Source of the DNA: Prosopocoilus inquinatus
Taxonomy: Eukaryota > Arthropoda > Insecta > Coleoptera > Lucanidae
Assembly: GCA_036172665.1 (NCBI GenBank)
Contig: CM069873.1
Coordinates: forward strand, 50,190,001 to 50,254,000
DNA length: 64,000 nt
Direction: 5' to 3'
In this document: positions 56,971 through 64,000 of the stretch, piece by piece
Layout: every line of letters begins with the position of its first letter
How positions within the stretch are numbered: position 1 is the stretch's first letter
Position numbers and translations under genes: made by a program
Notes under the pieces: generated by a model
What the model saw: the letters and a program-made list of their open reading frames with translations, nothing else
The model's database searches: none
Told to the model about the DNA's origin: nothing

Positions 56971-58662
56971 TTAAATAGATATGTCTGCGACAAGATTATG
57001 AAACAAATCTTGGATCAGGCTCAGACGGTTGTGAATGAGGGAAATTTTGTCATATTGTTCGTTTAAAGCCTGGTCAGTCGGAGACCTTAAGCGAACTGTA
57101 CGTAAAATTTCACGACAAGATTGCAACTCATCCGTGACTTTTCTAAGATTTTTCTCACCCTCTAGACAACAGTTCCTGACTTCAGGCATAATTCCGTCAT
57201 AATAATTTTGGACTGCTGTTGAGATAACTCCCACTAAATTGGGAGAGGGTGAAGGAAGGGGTATAACATGTTGTGATGAGGAAAGGGATCGAATAGGTGT
57301 AGAGGTTCGGACACTAGGAGAGGATATTTCAAGCCGAGAAGGTGAAATCTGAAGTCGAGAAGGTGGAATTTGAGAGGGTGGGATAAGTAGTTCCGGTTGT
57401 GATTGTGAAGATGACATTTTCTGAATATTGGATATAATATTAGCAGATTCACTAACATTAGTCCTCGGTAGATTAATAGTCCTCGGTCGACGAACAGAAG
57501 GAGAATTATTAATCATTACTGGATTAATATTAATTGATGAGTTCGTGTTATTATTATTCCCAATTGGTGATAATTGAGATATCTCCATTGAACGGTCTGA
57601 TATATCAATTATTTCAGAAACTGAGTCATTAGGATTTAGCGGGATATTATCTGCCACAACACGGGGTTGCGACTGACTCAGTTGACCTTGCAACTCCGCA
57701 CTATGCATCAAGTCATCATTTGAACGCAAAGAAAAAAGAAAAACTCTTTCATTAGCAATTCTTTCCAATCTACGTTCCATTGTGCGTTCCCTTCTGCGTT
57801 GCAAATATTCTGCTTTCGGCAACCACACTCTTTCATACTTGTCGCTAACGGTCCTTAGACGAGAATATTGGTTGCCACGTAGGGTGCGTAAATATTGTGT
57901 GGGTTCACGAGTATTAGAAACGGATTTAGAAACAGATTTAGAAATGGAACTCGGAGTTTTTGATTTAGAAATAACAGATCTAGAAATGGCACTCGGTGTT
58001 GTAAAGACGGATGTAATAGGAACAGTTTCCGATGTAGCAATAGGAACGGATGTAACAGCAACCAAAGTAGTAGAGGCTGATGTGGATGTTACAATAGGAG
58101 TAACTATTGACTGTTGAGAAATGAGGGGTTGAGTAGGTTTGGTTTGCGTAAGGAAAGAAGAAATAAGGGGTTGAGTGGGTTGTTTAAGAATGGGAACTGA
58201 TTTATTTGATGGGGAAACTGGTTTATTTGGTGGTTTCGAAGTTTGAGGTGGTTTCATTAAAGAAGAAGTAACGATTAATTGTTGTGGAATAATAAAAGGA
58301 GGTTGGGTAGATTGCTGATTAAGAATAAAAGGGCTAGGAACCAGCAATTGGTTAACAATTGGTTGACTGGAATGAATGTCTCGAGAATCCACACGATCTA
58401 TTACGTCACCAACTGCGTTCAGTGTAGAATCATTGATAATTCCTTCTTGCAACAGGAAAGATGAATTATCAATTTCATTCCACCATGAAGGCGGCACATT
58501 TGCTTGAGTGGTAAATGCACTCTGAGAAACATTTACTTGAGCAGTACTTGCCACACCTGTCTGTGTTTCTCTAAATGCAGATTCCACGCTAGTAGTTACT
58601 GTTGAAGAAGGATTTCCTTGTAAATATTGCTGTAAAATTGGGCGTTCATTTCCAAAGGACAT
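56971..58662 (-). CDS. Ser/Thr/Pro-rich 563-aa protein of unknown function
   Basis: I start at ATG 58662 (MSFGNERPILQQYLQG) because it lies just inside an acceptor site (TGCTAG|T at 58665-58664) joined to a 5' UTR exon; an in-frame ATG at 58671 lies upstream of that acceptor. Residues ~90-250 are low-complexity Ser/Thr/Pro/Gln; ~250-320 is strongly basic with Arg/Glu helices (YERVWLPKAEYLQRRRERTMERR); ~390-475 again Ser/Pro-rich; the last ~90 residues form a probable helical bundle (LEGEKNLRKVTDELQSCREIL...). I recognise no family. It is the outermost gene at this end of the Polinton-like element, with its own TATA promoter. Confidence 0.6.
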   Translation of the reverse strand: MSFGNERPILQQYLQGNPSSTVTTSVESAFRETQTGVASTAQVNVSQSAFTTQANVPPSWWNEIDNSSFLLQEGIINDSTLNAVGDVIDRVDSRDIHSSQPIVNQLLVPSPFILNQQSTQPPFIIPQQLIVTSSLMKPPQTSKPPNKPVSPSNKSVPILKQPTQPLISSFLTQTKPTQPLISQQSIVTPIVTSTSASTTLVAVTSVPIATSETVPITSVFTTPSAISRSVISKSKTPSSISKSVSKSVSNTREPTQYLRTLRGNQYSRLRTVSDKYERVWLPKAEYLQRRRERTMERRLERIANERVFLFSLRSNDDLMHSAELQGQLSQSQPRVVADNIPLNPNDSVSEIIDISDRSMEISQLSPIGNNNNTNSSININPVMINNSPSVRRPRTINLPRTNVSESANIISNIQKMSSSQSQPELLIPPSQIPPSRLQISPSRLEISSPSVRTSTPIRSLSSSQHVIPLPSPSPNLVGVISTAVQNYYDGIMPEVRNCCLEGEKNLRKVTDELQSCREILRTVRLRSPTDQALNEQYDKISLIHNRLSLIQDLFHNLVADISI

Positions 58663-58832
58663 TACTAGCATGCAAAAATACGGAGTATATTAAAACATTA
58701 AAACGTAAATCTTACTTAATAATACTTAGAGTTAAATTGTTAAAAACAATTAAATATAGAAAAGATATATCTGGAAAAAATAGAGTATCATACTATAGAT
58801 CTATTAATGAATTAAGAAGTAAAAGCACTTAC

Positions 58833-58892
58833 CAGTAGATTCACAGTACAAATAACTTGTGAGTTTATTCGAACTAAATGCCTCCTTTTATA
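58833..58892 (-). promoter_or_regulatory. TATA promoter and 5' UTR exon of the 563-aa gene
   Basis: Minus strand: TATAAAAGG at 58892-58884, predicted start about 25-30 bases on, first noncoding exon ending CTACTG|GTAAGT (GT at 58832-58831), then an intron to AG 58666-58665. Same TATA-AAGGAGG theme as at 44466. Confidence 0.65.
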
Positions 58893-58899
58893 CTCGAAA

Positions 58900-60203
58900 A
58901 GTTGAAGGTAAACCTTCTAAAACTGCACGTAAGAAATTATGTAATATGTTATTCAAAATTAACATTATAAAAGGTCACATAACAAACACGCGTAACCGGA
59001 ACATCGAAAAGTGAAAGAACACCTTGCTCAGAAATGATGCAATACGTATTTTGTATTACAACATCCTGAACATAATGTTATTCAAAACTAAAGTTGTATA
59101 AGGTCAAACCGAACGCGCATAATAAATTTTTTTTATTATTTATTTTATCCTGTTTCCATTTGCAGTATGGGGGGGGGGAGAAAGCCCTCTCCCCACTCCC
59201 ATCCCTACTCTTCTCTTTCCATTTTCTGGGCGTCACGAAGGCGTAACGAAGGCGTAACCACGGCCCACTAGAACTAACCTTTCCTCTTTTCTTCTTTCCT
59301 TTCTTTCCTCCTTTTTTCCTTCCTTTCTCTTCTTTTTTTCTTTCCTTCTCTCCTTTTTTTTCTTTCCTTTCTGTCCTTTTTTTCTTTCCTTCTCTTTTTT
59401 TATTCTTACTTGCAGTTATTTTGAAAAAATTTCAATAACTAATTATTCTCTCTAACGACTTTACAATTTGAATAACATTTACGAAGTTTAATAATAATCT
59501 TATTATAACCAAGTTGAATAGCAATTCTAATCTTATTATTACCAAGTTTATAATAATCTTTATTCAAATGAATGTAAGGAAAAAGTGTATCTGTCGAATA
59601 ATAATGTTTATTCGCAAAAATTTTCCTAAATCAAACTTGCAAGTGTCACACAGTTTAACGATACACATTACACACACGAGCACTCATCTTCTAGAAACCA
59701 CGATTTCATCGAACAGTCAGCCCCTAATCTTTATTTGTAAGAATCGTGTAAATTTAAATTACATTCTTAAAAATATTCTCTTACTTATATTCTCTTAGTA
59801 AACACGCACTAAGCTTTGTGAAAGACCGATTAAGACTGGTGTGTAATAACAATATATTAGTTAAACGATTTCTATGCAAAATGAATTTGAATTTTAAATC
59901 GACGGTGAATGCTCGTAAATATGTTAATTTACTATTATGCAATTCTTGCTAGTATGGCTCGCTTTAAAACGTGCTTGTTTTTATTTATTTAAAACGGTAT
60001 TTATATTCATTCACAACTCGGAATACATATTGCTGTGTTATTTGGGAGGAAGTAAAATTGTACTTACGGTTGAATCCCGTACATAGCATTCTGGATAACA
60101 ATAATCACTTTATTTTGTTTATTATAATATACCAAGTATCTTTCTTTGATTTCTTGATTGATTTCTTGCCTAAAAATGAGAATTTTATTATGTTATATAG
60201 GAT
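58900..60203. other. Noncoding right flank with polypyrimidine tract
   Basis: Two similar ~100-bp segments (about 58942-59000 and 59085-59130) share ATTCAAAA.TAA...TATAAGGTCA and CGCG motifs. A G9 run at about 59168-59176 and a polypyrimidine tract at 59276-59406 follow. ORFs 59514-59798 and 59971-60444 show no recognisable domain. The right end of the Polinton-like element may lie here. Confidence 0.4.
59276..59406. repeat. Polypyrimidine (CT) tract
   Basis: About 130 bases almost entirely C and T on the plus strand, composed of TTTCCTTTCT-like units. Confidence 0.95.
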
Positions 60204-60584
60204 ATGCCTAACCTTGTTGACACGACGGATGTTGTCGAGGTATCCTGTAGTGCAACCCAGGTTTGGGTTGATGAAAAGCTGGTGGAATTTGGGGGACATG
60301 TTTCGTCCACAAATGCAGCGCTTCAACGCCCAAAAACGCCAGATATTTCTGACATCGGAGCACCTGAGTCGGCTCAACCTACTCCATCGACTTCTGTTAG
60401 CCTTCCAGAGTTCATGTCGGACGAAGACTTCAATAAGGCCTTAAAGTCTTTGCCGAGGGGCTTTCTGAAGAATAAGAAGGGCGGCAGGAGGCGGTTTTTG
60501 TTGAAATTGCCGGATGGTAGTCGGCTCAAGATGTGGAAATCTGAAGCACTCCGTATCGGGCTGTTGAAGTGGCCTGTTCAATAA
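60204..60584 (+). CDS. Unassigned 126-aa ORF
   Basis: Starts MPNLVDTTDVVEVS right after a TTATATAG|GAT acceptor-like site, so it may be the last exon of a spliced gene. The first half has an acidic/Ser-Pro character (PKTPDISDIGAPESAQPTPS); the second half is a compact basic segment (MSDEDFNKALKSLPRGFLKN, KKGGRRRFLLKLPDGSRL). The latter reads like a folded nucleic-acid-binding or processing domain but I know no family. It may be a host gene, a solo Polinton-associated gene or chance. Confidence 0.45.
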   Translation: MPNLVDTTDVVEVSCSATQVWVDEKLVEFGGHVSSTNAALQRPKTPDISDIGAPESAQPTPSTSVSLPEFMSDEDFNKALKSLPRGFLKNKKGGRRRFLLKLPDGSRLKMWKSEALRIGLLKWPVQ

Positions 60585-60713
60585 GAACATGTTTTGTTAT
60601 TAGTGGGCAATTGTACAGTTATGTTCTGAGTATGTTTTAAGTTGATTTTTGATAATTTCATTTTTTCAAAGTAGGTTATGTTATATTGTTTGGTTTTTCT
60701 GTATAGAATTTAG

Positions 60714-60810
60714 GGTATATAAAGGCGGCGATTTTCGTTTGTCAGAAGTCTCCATTTCGTCTTCAAGCAGCTAAGACTTATAGCTGTAATTATTCTACAA
60801 GATGGTAAGA
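60714..60810 (+). promoter_or_regulatory. TATA promoter with first exon ending ATG|GTAAG
   Basis: TATATAAAGG at 60716-60725; TCAGAAG (initiator-like) near 60742; leader to ATG at 60802-60804, which is directly followed by a consensus donor GTAAGA. A start codon sitting on the exon edge is known from some short first exons. The downstream exon is not in the window or lies beyond Harbinger-4, which is inserted in the presumed intron. Confidence 0.5.
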
Positions 60811-61348
60811 ATCATTAATAAAATATTAAATTGTCATAATACTTTGTAATATGTTGAATGTGGTTTGTAAGTGTGGTAAAAGATCCATGTTACGTTACCA
60901 TGTCAATGTATTTATTTGCACTTTGAAACAATTCCATTATTTTTATTAATATTTAATATTTTAAGGGCCGGTCTTTCCATTTGCTAATAAAGCAGCTTAT
61001 AACTATTTGTCGAATAAACTTATTAGCTACTTTTATTAGCCGCATTTCTTGCGCGCGTCTTTCCATCTCTACTTATTTGGTAAATAACTGTTGGGCGAAT
61101 AAAGGTTTGAGTAAATGCTGTTGTTATGTTGGCAATGAAAAGTACCGCGAAGCAACTTCGGTGCATTATAATAGATAAAGACAACTGTTTCAGTAGTTAA
61201 ATAAGTAAGAGCAGGATGACAAAAATATTTCAAGGAAAGGCGGTAAATTTGTTTGCCAGATGTTACCATAAAATTTAATATGACATTTGCGTTTTCCCGC
61301 ATTCTTACAGAAAGAGTAGTGTGTGTAAGGTGTATTTGTGTCGTGAAA

Positions 61349-62165
61349 ATGAATTCATTGGATAAGAAGAAAAGAGAAAGAGCTGTAAATTTTACAGAAT
61401 TAGAGATTCGTTTATTAATAGACGTTGCGGTTCAATACATGCATATAATTGAAAATAAGAAAACAGATGCAGTTAGCTGGAAAGACAAAAATCAAGCTTG
61501 GGAGAAGATATCTCAAAATTTCAATGCATTAACAGGGTCAATAAATAGAAATGCTAAAGTATTGCGTTTAAAGTATGACTGCATAAAACGAAATTTAAAA
61601 AGTAAGCAGTCCAAAAATAAATTGGAAATATTTAAAACCGGAGGAGGTTGTCCTAATCCAGAGCCCCTTACGGATTATGAAGAAGAATTGTTGGCTTATA
61701 TATGCTTAAGTGTAGATGGATTACCATCGGAAAATGATTCAGATTTTTTGCTAGAGACAGGTAAGTTAAATATATTTTAAATTATACTAACATTTAATAA
61801 GAATATTTTTCTTTGTGATAGTAGCTAGTTGTAGTACAGATAAAAATAAACAATCTGAAGAACCAGGTTCTGTACTATTCGAAATTGTAACAGATGAAAC
61901 TGAGGTCAGCCAAGAAACAAATATTGAAGTGGAGGAGGAACCACAGTGTGTTGCAATACAAGACGATACAATTAGAAAGTGTGATGAGGTATAAAATATA
62001 TTTAAAGCTGAATTTTATTATAAATAAAACGTTTTCAAATAAAAACATGTTATTTTACAGCCTTCCACATCTCATTCAAAATGGAAGCAATGGAATCCGA
62101 AACAATTAAAAGAAAGGAAACATAGTGCACTGTTAACCAGCACTTCTAAAATCATTGAATCATAA
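61349..62165 (+). CDS. Harbinger-4 Myb/SANT-like protein
   Basis: Exons 61349-61760, 61822-61988 and 62061-62165 by GT/AG and phase. I start at ATG 61349 (MNSLDKKKRERAVNFTELEI); the upstream in-frame extension to 61253 adds a segment without family features. Residues ~10-90 are the Myb/SANT-like domain (VSWKDKNQAWEKISQNFN, KYDCIKRNLKS), then the TGGGCPNPEP motif, equivalent to TGGGPP. An acidic linker follows. The frame stops at 62163-62165. However the next 300 bases in shifted frames encode Gln/Glu/Lys-rich coiled coil like the tails of the Harbinger-1 and -3 proteins (to about 62466), so the normal C-terminus is probably lost by a frameshift near 62150, with another near 62290. Confidence 0.78.
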
Positions 62166-62466
62166 AATTGATTTGTTAACTGATTCTCGTTCTGAGCTTA
62201 TACAACTACAAACCCAAATAGCTGAGCAGGAAATTAAACAGAAAGGAGAACAATCAGAAGCACAAAAGCAATGGATAAAAAAATCAAGATGATAGACAAC
62301 AAGAACAAAATGAACAATTAATGATAAATTTGAAGATTCAACAGGAGTTAATGATGGAAATGCGAGACAGACAAAAACGAGAAGGCAGTTTAAGAGAACA
62401 ATTACTTTTATTAGAAATAGAAAATAAAAAATTAGAAATATTAATTAAAAAAAGGCAATTACAGTA

Positions 62467-62911
62467 ATTACAATTCTTACAAAATATGTTTCTTTAATAT
62501 AACATTGTACATAAACACTATACAATAATTATACATAAATATACATATTTCAGGTTTTAAAGAACAATTCTTTGTATTATAAATTGAAAATGAACAATTA
62601 GATTAATGAATTATTTACTAATGTCATTTAGATTATCTGTAAAGCAGTCACAAGATAATTAAGGTAAAAATAATAAAAACAATTACAACCTATTACAATT
62701 TTTTTATATGTAATTTAAGTTTCTATAAAGTAACACTGTACATTTCACTTTTCACCATTGATCAATTGCGAGGTATTTTGTGTACCCAATCATAAATTTT
62801 ATTGCAAAGATACTAGCTTTGTATTAATTTACACTAGAAAATTTAAAATGTTAACTGTATTGGTTCCTCAGCTATACATAAATGTTATTAAGGTATGAAG
62901 GTACATAAAGT
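62467..62911. other. Convergent spacer in Harbinger-4
   Basis: AT-rich 3' UTR-like DNA between the two convergent genes. Nothing else seen. Confidence 0.5.
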
Positions 62912-63970
62912 TTACAATAAAGTTTGAAAATAATTAACCAAGAGTCTGCGTGTTGCATTATCATGACGTCGTCTCGGCAAGGGTTCATTATCGTGCCCTT
63001 CAAGTCCTATATTTCCAGCTGCAACTTCTTCCCCTTCTACTGGCAACTCGTCATGATTTCTACGTGCAATATTATGTATAATTGCACTAGCAATTATCAC
63101 TTCCTGTGCTAACGGTAATCGACACCTAATTCCTAATGACAGAATTGGAAAACGTCTCTTCCAAATTCCAAATGTTCTTTCTACCAAATTTCTTGTCCTT
63201 ATATGTGATTCATTGTACAAGTTTTCTGCTTCTGTTACTGGCTCGTCAATTGGTGTTAGTAAATAACTTCGTAATGGATAGCCACTGTCTCCTAACAACA
63301 ATTGATCGCCCATTTCACCACTTGCAAATCGCATCATTATTGCGGAACTATTAAAAATATGCGTATCATGAGCAGCTCCAGGCCATCTAGCAACTACATC
63401 TGTTATGCATAGATTTGCATCACAAATTACTTGAACGTTCAAGGAAAAATATCCCTTTCTGTTTCTAAAATTTTCTGCATTTGGTCCACCTAAAACGAAG
63501 TAAAAAATACAAGGTTATTGTATTGGAAAATAAGTTTAAAATTTATATTAACGTTAAATAATTAGCGATTTAAACTTTAAATTGAAAGTATTTTAAAATG
63601 TTTTGTACAATCCTAAATGTATTTTTATATCACTATAAATAATGCATATAACATTATTATTCATAGCTAAAATAAATACTAACCTGGTGATTGTAGTCTT
63701 ACATGTGTGCAGTCAATAGCTCCAATAACTCTTGGAAATCGAGCAACTTGTGAAAATTGTATCACTGCTGTATTTCTTTCTTCGACAGATTGAGGAAATT
63801 TTATGTATTGTGGCCTTAATTCAGCTAATGCATTAATTACACGCTGAATAATAATTCCTGCTGTTGATTTGTGTATACCACAAAAATCTGCAATTGTTAC
63901 ATAAAAACTTCCAGATGCTAGGAATCGTAATGTCAGCAACAATTGCTGTAGTGGTGAAACGGCATGATTT
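62912..63970 (-). CDS. Harbinger-4 DDE transposase, partial at window end
   Basis: Two complete minus-strand exons are visible: 63684-63970 (acceptor TTTGTAG before 63970, donor GT at 63683-63682) and 62912-63489 (acceptor TTTTAG). The first gives LLLTLRFLASGSFYVTIADF, GIHKSTAGIIIQRV and RVIGAIDCTHVRLQSPG (Asp1). The second starts GGPNAENFRNRKGYFSLNVQ and has LLLGDSGYPLRSY (Asp2) and RTRNLVERTFGIWKRRFP (Glu). All catalytic residues are in place and no stop interrupts these exons. The 5' exon lies outside the window. Close in sequence to Harbinger-3. Confidence 0.9.
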
Positions 63971-64000
63971 CTACAAATAGGTATTATTTAGATGAATTTA

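Larger units (their letters stand above)
44440..58900. mobile_element. Polinton/Maverick-like element (ends not resolved)
   Basis: A compact set of genes identifies a Polinton-like (polintovirus-related) element: protein-primed DNA polymerase B on the plus strand (48662-52502), then, all on the minus strand, integrase, a 127-aa protein, a DUF8207-like protein, a packaging ATPase, a proline-rich 137-aa protein and a 563-aa Ser/Thr-rich protein. TATA-AAGGAGG promoters near both ends suggest the coding unit spans at least 44466-58892, with pogo inserted on the left. I could not find the long TIRs or 6-bp TSD. No major or minor capsid protein and no adenain-like protease is recognisable. Confidence 0.8.
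60964..64000. mobile_element. Harbinger-4, left part (continues past the window)
   Basis: Left end AGGGCCGGTCTTTCCATTTG preceded by TTA (60961-60963); its GGGCCGGT start resembles the GGGCTGGT tip of Harbinger-3. The phrase GTCTTTCCAT is repeated at 61056-61065. It carries a plus-strand Myb/SANT-like gene and a minus-strand transposase that extends out of the window; the right terminus is not present. Confidence 0.85.

Noticed and set aside
57782..58117. ORFs antisense to the 563-aa gene
   Set aside because: Repetitive codons of the Ser/Thr-rich sense gene produce open antisense frames.
1..64000. tRNA, rRNA genes and CRISPR arrays
   Set aside because: No cloverleaf, rRNA or regularly spaced repeat array with unique spacers was seen; the only tandem arrays are the minisatellite and the 18-bp repeat.

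Overview
This window is a gene-poor, AT-rich stretch of an animal genome, most likely an insect. The evidence is short introns with GT/AG borders, THAP/P-type, piggyBac, Harbinger, Crypton, pogo, copia and Polinton families side by side, and compact TATA promoters. No ordinary host gene is recognisable with confidence. Almost everything is transposable-element DNA, much of it nested, and target-site duplications (TSDs) and terminal inverted repeats (TIRs) let the order of insertion be read. I could not place the species. All homology statements are from recognised motifs, not database searches.

Layout. 1-770: no supported gene. 771-3013: piggyBac-1 (TTAA TSD, broken transposase). 3014-6500: unassigned DNA with a Tc1/mariner relic. 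6501-12046: a P-element-like (THAP9-type) transposon with a 16-bp perfect TIR and a nine-exon transposase that reads open throughout. 12076-15327: Harbinger-1, with convergent Myb/SANT-like and DDE transposase genes. About 15.9-25.8 kb: one old Crypton-type tyrosine-recombinase gene cut into pieces by a hAT-like MITE (8-bp TSD), an apparently intact piggyBac-2 (TTAA) and Harbinger-2, which itself carries foldback-like repeats. 26932-42494: Harbinger-3, whose transposase gene is split by a second P-type element (8-bp TSD) and, inside an intron, by a copia element (5-bp TSD) that carries a much younger second copia element (5-bp TSD) in its gag region.

42.5-44.5 kb holds a candidate MITE, a perfect 39-bp-arm palindrome and an 11-bp minisatellite that repeats the nuclear-receptor half-site TGACCTTGA dozens of times. 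44528-48608 is a pogo/Tigger-like element (TA TSD) interrupted by a foldback-like element. It appears to have landed between a promoter and the DNA polymerase gene of a Polinton/Maverick-like element. That element runs to about 58.9 kb and encodes protein-primed DNA polymerase B (5' part broken), a chromodomain integrase, an A32/FtsK-like packaging ATPase and four further proteins. No capsid protein or maturation protease is recognisable. 59-60.9 kb contains a polypyrimidine tract, an unassigned 126-aa ORF and a TATA promoter with a first exon ending ATG|GTAAG. 60964 to the end is the left part of Harbinger-4.

How the parts work together: each Harbinger carries a DDE transposase plus a Myb/SANT-like DNA-binding partner; in this superfamily both are needed for movement. 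The P-1, piggyBac-2, Harbinger-1 and possibly Harbinger-4 genes look the best preserved. The Polinton-like cluster combines replication, integration and packaging functions, so its unassigned ORFs are the most interesting unknowns here.
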